Assembly (NCBI GenBank): GCA_026391735.1
Contig: JAPLDL010000015.1
Coordinates: 222,253 to 286,252, forward strand
Direction: 5' to 3'
DNA length: 64,000 bases
Origin: Bacteroidota bacterium
Lineage (GTDB): Bacteria > Bacteroidota > Bacteroidia > Bacteroidales > FEN-979
The position numbers and the translations under genes were made by a program. This document shows positions 8,210 to 14,967 of this stretch, piece after piece (position 1 is the stretch's first letter; each line of letters starts with the position of its first letter). The notes beneath the pieces are model-generated. The model was not told the origin of the DNA and did not search any database. It saw nothing but the letters and a program-made list of their open reading frames with translations.

Positions 8210-8706
8210 AAGAATTAATCGACGATATCAAAACGCGACTGAGCGCCGTTACGCAGCTCAAAACCATTGATGAGGACTGGGGACAGCTGGATTATTACAG
8301 CAATTCTCCTCCGGTTAAGTTTCCTTGTGCCCTGGTGGATATCGACCAGGTTCCCTGGAGCGATGAAGGCAAACTGGTTCAGATCGGCATCGCCAGCGTC
8401 TCCATCCGCGTCGCTGATCAGCGGCTCTCCAATACGAACGTCAAGGCCCCGACCGCCCAGAAAACAAAAGCCCTGGCCTTCTTTGACCTGGTAATGTACA
8501 TTCATCAGAAGCTTCATGGGTGGAGCGGAGCCAATAACAACGGCCCGTTAACACGTAGGATGTACCGAAAAGTAAAGCGAGACGACGGGATCCGGGAGGT
8601 GGAATTGATCTACACCGTAGAGATCACCGATGACAGCGCACGCAAGGTTCCTTCAAAGAAGAGGATCGTGGCAGCCGGACTGAACATCACCGCTGAAATG
8701 ATTTAA
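8206..8706 (+). CDS. Tail-terminator-like phage protein
   Basis: A 166-residue protein, last gene of the plus-strand structural block. The order head protein, gpG, then a 150-170 residue alpha/beta protein is that expected for a tail terminator or tail-completion protein (Mu gp37/lambda gpU position). Visible features are an N-terminal helix (ELIDDIKTRLSAV), FPCALVDIDQVPW and a central strand-rich section. No firm family match could be made by eye. A bidirectional hairpin follows 24 bases after the stop. Confidence 0.6.
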   Translation: MKELIDDIKTRLSAVTQLKTIDEDWGQLDYYSNSPPVKFPCALVDIDQVPWSDEGKLVQIGIASVSIRVADQRLSNTNVKAPTAQKTKALAFFDLVMYIHQKLHGWSGANNNGPLTRRMYRKVKRDDGIREVELIYTVEITDDSARKVPSKKRIVAAGLNITAEMI

Positions 8707-8730
8707 CCCCTGGCTTAATTTAAACGAAAA

Positions 8731-8749
8731 ACCCCGCTTGTGGCGGGGT
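8731..8749. terminator. Bidirectional hairpin terminator
   Basis: ACCCCGC and GCGGGGT form a 7-bp stem around TTGTG. Read on the minus strand it is followed by TTTTTCG, so it best serves the minus-strand gene ending at 8772; it also closes the plus-strand late block ending at 8706. Confidence 0.75.
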
Positions 8750-8771
8750 ATTCTGTTAGGGGATTCATTTA

Positions 8772-9272
8772 TTAATATTGAATCATTCTGATTCTCCATA
8801 GATCCTGAGTAACTGAGAATCGAAAAGTCATGAATTTCTTTTCTGGCAGTGATATTTTTATCTCATCGAATTTCTTCTCAGAAATATTTTGCATGTTAGC
8901 TTTTGGATTAATAAACTTCTGCCAAAAAGGAAAAAGATCGAGATATCTACCCCTGACAGAAGTAAACCGATATTCAGGAACGCCGGGAATCTCTAAATCT
9001 TTATTTTCTCCTTTCATATATTTAACGAAGGCTACATTTAACTTTGTGTGCTCGATGGTGTCTTTAGTGTCTGAATAAGTAACAATAAATGCAGTTGTCT
9101 CAAGATGTGAAAATTGCATTGTGTCGAACTTGAAATCCCTTTTTGCATTTAATGCAATACTATCCGACAAGTTCCTGATTTCCTTTTCGGTTTTACAGAT
9201 GAACCAGGTGTAATCCTGGGCATTTCCTAAAAAGGATAATGTCATAATGGTTAATAATGCAATTGTTCTCAT
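8772..9272 (-). CDS. Secreted hypothetical protein, probable prophage cargo (moron)
   Basis: A 166-residue protein with an N-terminal signal peptide (RTIALLTIMTLSFLGNAQ, likely cut after NAQ). The mature part is a mixed alpha/beta domain with no motif I recognise. It sits between structural and early phage genes, with its own palindrome upstream and a terminator downstream, the usual arrangement for a moron expressed in the lysogen. Its DNA looks more AT-rich than the flanking phage genes. Export to the periplasm or surface is inferred from the signal peptide. Function unknown. Confidence 0.6.
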   Translation of the reverse strand: MRTIALLTIMTLSFLGNAQDYTWFICKTEKEIRNLSDSIALNAKRDFKFDTMQFSHLETTAFIVTYSDTKDTIEHTKLNVAFVKYMKGENKDLEIPGVPEYRFTSVRGRYLDLFPFWQKFINPKANMQNISEKKFDEIKISLPEKKFMTFRFSVTQDLWRIRMIQY

Positions 9273-9282
9273 GGCCGTGTGG

Positions 9283-9301
9283 TTTTAATTGGGAATTAAA
9301 A
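9283..9301. promoter_or_regulatory. Perfect inverted repeat upstream of the cargo gene
   Basis: TTTTAATT (9283-9290) and AATTAAAA (9294-9301) flank GGG. It lies between the end of the early operon (9312) and the cargo gene start (9272). It could be an operator for the cargo gene or a weak hairpin ending early transcription; the sequence alone does not decide. Confidence 0.35.
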
Positions 9302-9311
9302 TTAGGTAAAA

Positions 9312-9542
9312 TTATGTTTGGATCTCCTCCAGGCATTTACACATTTTCTGCTGTTCCTCTTTGATCTGTCTTTCAATTGGCGTGGAAAGGTAGGTGTAGA
9401 GCGTGCCCAGGGAGATATGAAAGCGGGGTTTGATGAAGTTTTTATACACGTAGGCGGTGGACACTCCTGGCTTCTTTTCGCGGCAATAAACTTCTACAAT
9501 ATCATGCATTCGGCGTAAATGATTAAGCCTGTTATATCCCAT
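9312..9542 (-). CDS. Small phage protein, unknown (helical, basic)
   Basis: A 76-residue protein at the end of the early operon, 2 bases after the preceding gene. The segment KKPGVSTAYVYKNFIKPRFHISLGTLYTYLS could form helix-turn-helix-like helices, so a DNA-binding middle regulator (Mor-like position) is possible, but there is no clear signature. The C-terminus is Glu/Lys/Cys-rich. Unrecognised. Confidence 0.55.
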   Translation of the reverse strand: MGYNRLNHLRRMHDIVEVYCREKKPGVSTAYVYKNFIKPRFHISLGTLYTYLSTPIERQIKEEQQKMCKCLEEIQT

Positions 9543-9544
9543 AG

Positions 9545-9940
9545 TTATGCCGTTTGATGGTCAATTTCGGAGTGGATTAATTTACGAAGTGTATTTTCAT
9601 AAATGGATTCAGTGGGGATATTCAGAATATAAAGCATGTGATGGATGGCCGCAGCCTCTGCAACAGTAAACAGGAGTTTGAACATTGGTTTGAGATCCAT
9701 ATGCTTTGGACGGATTTTCTTTTCATACACCTGGTGCACGATGAAATAATTTGCTTTCTCAAATAAATCTCCATTAAAACAAGTTGTGGCCAGGTAAAGA
9801 ACCATCAGCCGGTCGAAGGATTCGAACTGGGATTGACCCAGGCGGATCTCAATCTTTTTTCTCAGCATCGCGATCTCGATCATGCGGCCTCGACTCGTCT
9901 GCATCATTTCTCGGCCATTAAACTGAGTTAATTGTTCCAT
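9545..9940 (-). CDS. Phage early-region hypothetical protein
   Basis: A 131-residue predicted all-helical protein, overlapping the preceding gene by 13 bases. No transmembrane span or catalytic motif is seen; KPMFKLLFTVAEAAAIHHML is a hydrophobic helix probably in the core of a soluble fold. Tight packing within the early operon supports it being real. Function unknown. Confidence 0.6.
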   Translation of the reverse strand: MEQLTQFNGREMMQTSRGRMIEIAMLRKKIEIRLGQSQFESFDRLMVLYLATTCFNGDLFEKANYFIVHQVYEKKIRPKHMDLKPMFKLLFTVAEAAAIHHMLYILNIPTESIYENTLRKLIHSEIDHQTA

Positions 9941-10356
9941 AATTCGGCGTTTAAATACGTTTCTACGAACTTTTTCGCAGTGCCTGGTAGAATGTTCCCC
10001 TCATATCGTGAAATAAAGCGGTAGGCTTTAATTTGATCGGTCTTGCTCATTTTATTCCATTTGGCGATGGCCCGTTTCTTCGAAGATCTCATTTTATCGT
10101 CATATCGGTCCCAGAACATCTGGAAAGTAACCTCCTCGGTAAACTCGGTAAGCTTTGCCGTTTTCGAAGTGCCCAGGATCCTTTCTATTTCATCCACCGT
10201 CTTGGGCATTTCACCAATGAGCCATTTCATCTGTGCCTGGTTCAGCTGGGCCCCGGATGAATTATACATCACCAGGAATCCATTTTCATCAAATTTCAGG
10301 ATCACTTCGCCGGTGAACTGCTGAGAAGTAAGCGAGAAGGTCCGTTCAGCTTTCAT
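9928..10356 (-). CDS. Phage early-region hypothetical protein
   Basis: A 142-residue protein, overlapping both neighbours (13 and 11 bases). The N-terminal third is strand-rich (FTGEVILKFDENGFLVMYN). The C-terminal part is helical and basic (DDKMRSSKKRAIAKWNKM, then ISRYEGNILPGTAKKFVET), similar to conserved small proteins of Bacteroidota Mu-like phages as I recall them. A nucleic-acid-binding role is possible but not shown. Confidence 0.6.
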   Translation of the reverse strand: MKAERTFSLTSQQFTGEVILKFDENGFLVMYNSSGAQLNQAQMKWLIGEMPKTVDEIERILGTSKTAKLTEFTEEVTFQMFWDRYDDKMRSSKKRAIAKWNKMSKTDQIKAYRFISRYEGNILPGTAKKFVETYLNAELWNN

Positions 10357-10801
10357 GAGGTTGGGATAGAGTTTCTTTTGCTACATGCTCAAACTGTTTC
10401 ACAAGACGTTGCAGTTCATTATAGGAATAATCGTTGAGCGGTTTATGCAAATACGAATAATGCTTCATCCAACTATTCAATCGCTCAAAATCTACTTCCG
10501 ATTTAGCCTTGTCTTTGTTCCAGGTGGTCCATCCCATCGTATAACAAAGCGAAAGGATCCTGCGGCGCATCTTCTGTCCCTCAAAAATTGTCTGAGATTT
10601 AGTGTGGGATCCCACGGCGCCGGGTCCGAGTTGCTCCTCCAGGTGTTTTATCAGCGCCTGAGCCTCAAGGTCGGTAAGATCCGCAGAGTTCTCAGTTCTT
10701 CCATTGGAAAAACTGAATACCAGGTCGTGCCGGTATTTGTCTGTGCCGGTTTCCCGGAACAGAGAATATAATCTGCGGTGCCGCTGGAGGGAATGATTCA
10801 T
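10346..10801 (-). CDS. Possible GemA/gp16-like protein (DUF1018-like)
   Basis: A 151-residue protein. The C-terminal 75 residues (MRRRILSLCYTMGWTTWN, a run reading DFERLNSWMKHYSYLHKP, then NELQRLVKQFEH) resemble the DUF1018/Mu gp16 (GemA) pattern, in which a short helical domain ends with a loose leucine-rich helix. GemA proteins modulate host gene expression in Mu. The N-terminal half has DLTDLEAQALIKHLEEQL and is not typical of the family, so the match is weak. Confidence 0.45.
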   Translation of the reverse strand: MNHSLQRHRRLYSLFRETGTDKYRHDLVFSFSNGRTENSADLTDLEAQALIKHLEEQLGPGAVGSHTKSQTIFEGQKMRRRILSLCYTMGWTTWNKDKAKSEVDFERLNSWMKHYSYLHKPLNDYSYNELQRLVKQFEHVAKETLSQPHES

Positions 10802-10802
10802 A

Positions 10803-11024
10803 TTAATCTACGTATCCAATTACGTTCAATAAATCTGAACTCTTGAGAACCTTGATCTGGTTCCCTTTTTCATCCAATTTAATAGTTGAATCGTCATTTA
10901 CCAATCTGACCAGGCATTTATTCAAACTCTTAAATTCGACCGTCTGTTCATCGCGATGAATGATGCCTCTTTGTTTTTCACCAGTTGTGGAAATGTATTC
11001 AACTAAATAACCTATCTTACCCAT
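10803..11024 (-). CDS. Small phage early-region protein, unknown
   Basis: A 73-residue, strand-rich protein starting at the ATG at 11024, one base before the next gene. The pattern of alternating hydrophobic residues (KIGYLVEYISTTGEKQRGII, ending SSDLLNVIGYVD) suggests a small beta-barrel. No motif recognised. Close packing supports coding. Confidence 0.55.
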   Translation of the reverse strand: MGKIGYLVEYISTTGEKQRGIIHRDEQTVEFKSLNKCLVRLVNDDSTIKLDEKGNQIKVLKSSDLLNVIGYVD

Positions 11025-11042
11025 GGTAGATGTTTATTAGGG

Positions 11043-11186
11043 TTAATACATTGTTTCTTCTTTGTCCTGATCATCAAAAATGCCATTGATCCATTTACCA
11101 ATGGCCATTAACAACACGCCAAAGCACAGAAAAACTCCGATTACCGTACAGCAGGTAATGAACATGGCTAATGGATTTGATATCAT
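11043..11186 (-). CDS. 47-residue single-span membrane protein
   Basis: A short reading frame between two early genes: ATG at 11186, TAA at 11043-11045. Residues 5-30 are strongly hydrophobic (AMFITCCTVIGVFLCFGVLL), followed by a charged tail DDQDKEETMY. The stop lies 18 bases before the next gene and the start 9 bases after the HD-hydrolase stop, so it fits the operon exactly. Many phages carry such small membrane proteins for exclusion or host-membrane effects. Function unknown. Confidence 0.5.
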   Translation of the reverse strand: MISNPLAMFITCCTVIGVFLCFGVLLMAIGKWINGIFDDQDKEETMY

Positions 11187-11195
11187 GATATTTGT

Positions 11196-11717
11196 TTAAA
11201 CATTTTCAGTAAGACTTCCGATTCTTGTAGCCAGGAGTTCATAGGTGCCCAGAAATGAACGTTTAGCAAACTTATGATCCAATCCTGTGTTACGATCGTT
11301 GATCACCATGTTGACCCACTCCCAACGCAGAGCAAAATTATCCGCTTCCTTAACTGTATCGGGAAACGGGTATTGAATCCTGAATACGGAAGCAATGACC
11401 CGGTGAAGGTTATCCTCAATCTCACAGAAATTAGCCAGGCGGTGCTTAATCGGACGAGGCATGTCGATCAGGTAGGCTTCAGCGGCATCGTGCAATAAGC
11501 CGCAGAGTTTGTCGTGATCGCTCTGCATAAGGTTGGATACGAACATTGAATGTTCGGCAACGCTGTAGAACTGGTTAATGTGCCCGGAGAACCGGCATTG
11601 TTTTGCAAGTGCGTGTGCAATGTCTATGATATTGATCAGCGAAGGATCCGGATCCAGGGGATCGATAAATTTGCCGGTGAAGGTGCGGATCTTATTTTCT
11701 TCAAAAAGTCTTTCCAT
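11196..11717 (-). CDS. HD-domain metal-dependent phosphohydrolase (YfbR-like)
   Basis: A 173-residue HD-domain protein. Metal ligands are visible: His56 (SVAEHSMFV), His76-Asp77 (GLLHDAAEAYLIDMPRPIKH) and Asp126 (KEADNFALRWEW). This is the layout of phage-encoded nucleotidohydrolases close to YfbR 5'-deoxynucleotidase, which would act in the cytoplasm on nucleoside monophosphates during phage replication. It starts 2 bases after the zinc-finger gene. The substrate is inferred from the family. Confidence 0.75.
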   Translation of the reverse strand: MERLFEENKIRTFTGKFIDPLDPDPSLINIIDIAHALAKQCRFSGHINQFYSVAEHSMFVSNLMQSDHDKLCGLLHDAAEAYLIDMPRPIKHRLANFCEIEDNLHRVIASVFRIQYPFPDTVKEADNFALRWEWVNMVINDRNTGLDHKFAKRSFLGTYELLATRIGSLTENV

Positions 11718-11719
11718 GC

Positions 11720-12373
11720 TTATGAAATTAGGGATCGTTTAATGTTGGGTCTCTGCTGGGGGGGGGGGCAGGTCTCTTTGATCTTTTCCAGCTTTGCCTT
11801 CAGCTGCAAGTCGTGCTCTTTAACCGTACCGATCTCCTTCTGCTCAGGAATTGAAAACTCACGGGGCTCAGGAATTGTAAATGCTATCAAGTGCGCCTGT
11901 CGACATTTAAGGGTACAAAAATTCGCATTCCATCCATGTTTGCCCTTGGTCGGATTACCACAGTGCATACATTTACGGCCGGTGTCGGGTTTTGTCTTTT
12001 TCTTGGCATCATACTTGGAAGCATTCTTACACTTTTTCGAGCAGTACTTCACATGGCGACTTACGGTAAGAAATTCCTCTTTACACTGCCAACAGATCAT
12101 TTTACGCTTCTCTCCCCGAGTGTATGAGTCCGTGAATTTTACATGATCCGTAGTGGTAATGTGAGTTACCACCGGGAAGGATTGTTCCTCAGGTATGGAC
12201 GATTGTTCACCTGGTTGAGGACTTGCTGTTTCCTCCACGATTGGAGTGAGTTCACGAACCTTGAGTTCGCCATTGAAGAGTGCGGCATTAACACTCATCT
12301 CATCATTTTTAATCCACTCGAGGATTTTCATAATAGATGCCGCATCAGCGGAGATATGAAGTTGAATGTCCAT
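11720..12373 (-). CDS. Double zinc-finger phage protein with poly-C tract
   Basis: A 217-residue protein with two treble-clef-like Cys clusters: CWQCKEEF with KYCSKKC, and CMHCGNP with NFCTLKC. This suggests DNA or RNA binding. The N-terminal 50 residues are acidic and unrelated. Near the 3' end the gene carries an uninterrupted run of 11 C (G on the plus strand, 11758-11768). Slippage there would replace the last dozen residues with one of two other short tails, without fusing into the HD gene. Role unknown. Confidence 0.6.
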   Translation of the reverse strand: MDIQLHISADAASIMKILEWIKNDEMSVNAALFNGELKVRELTPIVEETASPQPGEQSSIPEEQSFPVVTHITTTDHVKFTDSYTRGEKRKMICWQCKEEFLTVSRHVKYCSKKCKNASKYDAKKKTKPDTGRKCMHCGNPTKGKHGWNANFCTLKCRQAHLIAFTIPEPREFSIPEQKEIGTVKEHDLQLKAKLEKIKETCPPPQQRPNIKRSLIS

Positions 12374-12376
12374 CCT

Positions 12377-12991
12377 CTACAGAGCTGAAAAGTTCAATTC
12401 AATGAGTTTATAGCTTCCGTCCTCTTCCCTTTTCCATAACCTGAAATAGGTTTTTGATCCCGGATGGCGTAATCCATCGCTTAGGACATTTAACGCCTCC
12501 TGGAACAGCGGGTGGCTGATTTTCGTGCGGTATTTCATCAGGGCAAATACCTTCTTTGCGTCGATCTTGCCACGGGTGGTTGAAAACGCATCGATCACCA
12601 GGTCCTTGACGAACTCCATTTTTGAATCGAGGTTCTCGCTCAGGAAAGAATCAAGTTTTTCCTTGGATGCCTGGATGGCCAGGTCGTCGAATGTGATGCG
12701 ATCCGAGATAGAAACCTCGATCTTGATGGAGCGGTCGAAGTTGAACCAGGTGAAGTTTCCTTTGCCATCCGGTTTTGCTTTGTATTCCTCCATGGCCTTA
12801 CGGTACACATCCTCGCAAAGCTTTTCCATGCGCTTTTTAAAGCTCATCAATTTTGAGTTGATCAGCTCAGCCTCTTTGAGCAGTGATGCGCTACTGCGTT
12901 CTTTCAGGCGCGTGCCCAGGGAAATGTATTCAACCGGCACATCCTGGCCGGTTTCGTCTTTCCATACTTTGTTTTCTAATTTCTGAATCAT
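12377..12991 (-). CDS. DUF3164 family phage protein
   Basis: A 204-residue protein. The central GNFTWFNFDRSIKIEVSIS and the C-terminal YFRLWKREEDGSYKLIEL are the hallmarks of DUF3164, a conserved early-region protein of Mu-like phages. The N-terminal half is a long helical region. It lies 3 bases from the next gene and 17 from the previous one. The biochemical role of the family is not known to me. Confidence 0.8.
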   Translation of the reverse strand: MIQKLENKVWKDETGQDVPVEYISLGTRLKERSSASLLKEAELINSKLMSFKKRMEKLCEDVYRKAMEEYKAKPDGKGNFTWFNFDRSIKIEVSISDRITFDDLAIQASKEKLDSFLSENLDSKMEFVKDLVIDAFSTTRGKIDAKKVFALMKYRTKISHPLFQEALNVLSDGLRHPGSKTYFRLWKREEDGSYKLIELNFSAL

Positions 12992-13008
12992 ACTATACTT
13001 GTTTAATG

Positions 13009-13425
13009 TTAATGACTTGTGGTTTCACTGAGTTTCTTGAGGATCTGCTGAGAAGTTTTATTATACGAGTTGTGGATCTCTTCATAAATGACGTTGTCCG
13101 GGAACGCATCAATTGAGATGTGCATCGTGGCATAGATATGCCTGAGTTCTTTGCGACACTTGGGCTCATTCTTAAAGCTGCTGTAATGATAATAGAACTC
13201 CTGGTCCACCAGGTTCCATTGCCCTCGCCACCAGGCCCAGAATAGCTGTTCCTTAAGGAACTGCTGCAACCATTCATCGGACATGCCGGTCGTTTTCATA
13301 TAATTGATTGCTGTTTTGAAAATCATCTGTGACAGATGGTTCTCGGTCATACCGGTCATCAGCAAGATGTTGTTTTTAAGCATTTCTTGCCTGGCCTTTA
13401 ACCGTGCTTTTGCGCTGTCTTTCAT
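13009..13425 (-). CDS. Phage early-region hypothetical protein
   Basis: A 138-residue, mostly helical protein with an aromatic patch (KEQLFWAWWRGQWNLVD) and no recognised motif. It is 6 bases after the ATPase gene stop, clearly in the same operon. It may be a replication or transposition accessory because of its place after the A and B genes, but that is only inference. Confidence 0.6.
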   Translation of the reverse strand: MKDSAKARLKARQEMLKNNILLMTGMTENHLSQMIFKTAINYMKTTGMSDEWLQQFLKEQLFWAWWRGQWNLVDQEFYYHYSSFKNEPKCRKELRHIYATMHISIDAFPDNVIYEEIHNSYNKTSQQILKKLSETTSH

Positions 13426-13431
13426 AAGGCA

Positions 13432-14061
13432 TTAAATTTTACTGACATGAATGTAGGTTTCTGCACCTTCCTCCCATATCGTGTAAGGCTCTCCACCTCC
13501 ATATCGAGAAACCGGAAAGGCTTTGTACCCTTCAATCCAAACCTTGACAAAGGCGTCAAAACGGATCGAGCGGGCTACGCGGCCTGAAGGTTCCTTGCCA
13601 TCGGCATGGCTGATCAGGATGAAGAGTTTATTGCGAAATGTGTCGCGAAGGATTTTGTACTGTGCATAATTGAGTCCTGTATATTGAATTGAATCGATGA
13701 TGATCACCTGAGGAGAGCGTGGACGCGTAAGCCGAACGATCAGTTCGTCGATCGGTTCTTTGTCCAGGAGCATAAAGCGGCGTGACACTTCCTGCATATT
13801 GCAATCGATCAGGGCGTTTTTCATAGACAGTGACACGCCTTCCTCCAGGGAGTCGTAGGCCACTTTTTTTCCGAGTGAAGCGAGGTATTTTGCCACCTGG
13901 AGAGCGAAGCGGGTTTTCCCATTGCCCGATTTTCCCCAGATGAGCCAGGTGCCGGTGACCTCAGGGCGACCGATCGCCTGGAGCCAAGCGCCGGTAAATT
14001 CAAGACAGTTCAAGTTTGTCTTGAATAACCGGTGCATGGTGACTGCTCTTCTTTCCTTCAT
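13432..14061 (-). CDS. RecA-like P-loop ATPase (phage nucleotide-binding protein)
   Basis: A 209-residue ATPase with Walker A GKSGNGKT (residues 43-50) and Walker B VIIIDSIQY (about 119-127), then ILISHADGKEPSGRVARSIR, typical of RecA/DnaB-type folds. The start overlaps the upstream control of the B-like gene by only one base, so expression is coupled. A role in DNA repair or replication of phage DNA is likely; the exact partner is unknown. No helicase N-terminal domain is present. Confidence 0.75.
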   Translation of the reverse strand: MKERRAVTMHRLFKTNLNCLEFTGAWLQAIGRPEVTGTWLIWGKSGNGKTRFALQVAKYLASLGKKVAYDSLEEGVSLSMKNALIDCNMQEVSRRFMLLDKEPIDELIVRLTRPRSPQVIIIDSIQYTGLNYAQYKILRDTFRNKLFILISHADGKEPSGRVARSIRFDAFVKVWIEGYKAFPVSRYGGGEPYTIWEEGAETYIHVSKI

Positions 14062-14062
14062 G

Positions 14063-14932
14063 TTAAGCGATCTTACGAAGTTCGTCCTGGATCCTGCGCA
14101 AAGAGTAATCCGTCTGGCGCATCAGCTTCTGGATGTCGATTTCTGCCGGTGCATTGGCCTTGATGATCATTGCGGCATGTACCTGACGGAATTTGCGCAG
14201 ATCTTCACCCGAGTCCGGCGTGGCTTTCTGATATCGGGATCCGTAGCGGCTGAACAGTTCGGTGTAACCTACCTTCTTATGGTCGATCGAGCGGCGGATC
14301 TTCTCCTTCAGGCCATCGGCTCCCATCATGTACCAGCCGGTGCAACGTTCCGTAGCATTCCAGAGCGCTTTTAACTCAAGGAAGGCGGGATAATCCAGAT
14401 CTCCGGCTTCATCCAGGATAATTAATGGAGAGGGCAGGGAACGCAGATAAAACACCAAATCTGCGTATACATCGCTGTACTTTCCCGTGTGCCCTACTCC
14501 AAACTCTTTGGCAATAAATCGCACCAACTTCTGCCGGGTCTTGACCTGGCTGCAGTCAACGTAAATGGCGTTTTTGTTGACTTTAACAAAATGCTTTGCG
14601 GTAAACGTTTTGCCGATATCGGCCATATCACACAGCAGGCGGCTGGCAGCGTTTTGCTGGCAGAACTGAAGCTGTGTGGAGATGAAGTTGAATACCGGAG
14701 TGGATGCAGTTTGCCAAACCGGAGTATTCCCGATGGCAATCTCCATGGTACGAGCCAGGGAGATCCAGTTCTGATCCGATAGGACCCGCTCGGTCTCCCC
14801 GTTCTTAATGCGGGAGTACTGGGCGTTATTGATCCCGATTGATACTGCAAACTTCGCATCGCTTCCGGCGAAGTTCTCGCGCCTGAGGGCCAGGGCCGTC
14901 AAAATACGCTGTTTTAATTCAGTTGTCATCAT
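14063..14932 (-). CDS. MuB-like AAA ATPase, transposition target-selection protein
   Basis: A 289-residue AAA protein directly after the transposase gene, as B follows A in Mu. Residues 26-47 form a helix-turn-helix (FAVSIGINNAQYSRIKNG), also present in MuB. The P-loop is atypical: MADIGKTFT at 103-111 lacks the usual GxxGxGK. Walker B is LIILDEAGDL (170-179), and a C-terminal helical domain follows. MuB delivers target DNA to the transposase and protects against self-insertion; this role is inferred from family and position. Confidence 0.8.
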   Translation of the reverse strand: MMTTELKQRILTALALRRENFAGSDAKFAVSIGINNAQYSRIKNGETERVLSDQNWISLARTMEIAIGNTPVWQTASTPVFNFISTQLQFCQQNAASRLLCDMADIGKTFTAKHFVKVNKNAIYVDCSQVKTRQKLVRFIAKEFGVGHTGKYSDVYADLVFYLRSLPSPLIILDEAGDLDYPAFLELKALWNATERCTGWYMMGADGLKEKIRRSIDHKKVGYTELFSRYGSRYQKATPDSGEDLRKFRQVHAAMIIKANAPAEIDIQKLMRQTDYSLRRIQDELRKIA

Positions 14933-14967
14933 GGTGTTTTGGTGTTTTATGTTTATTTATATGGTGT

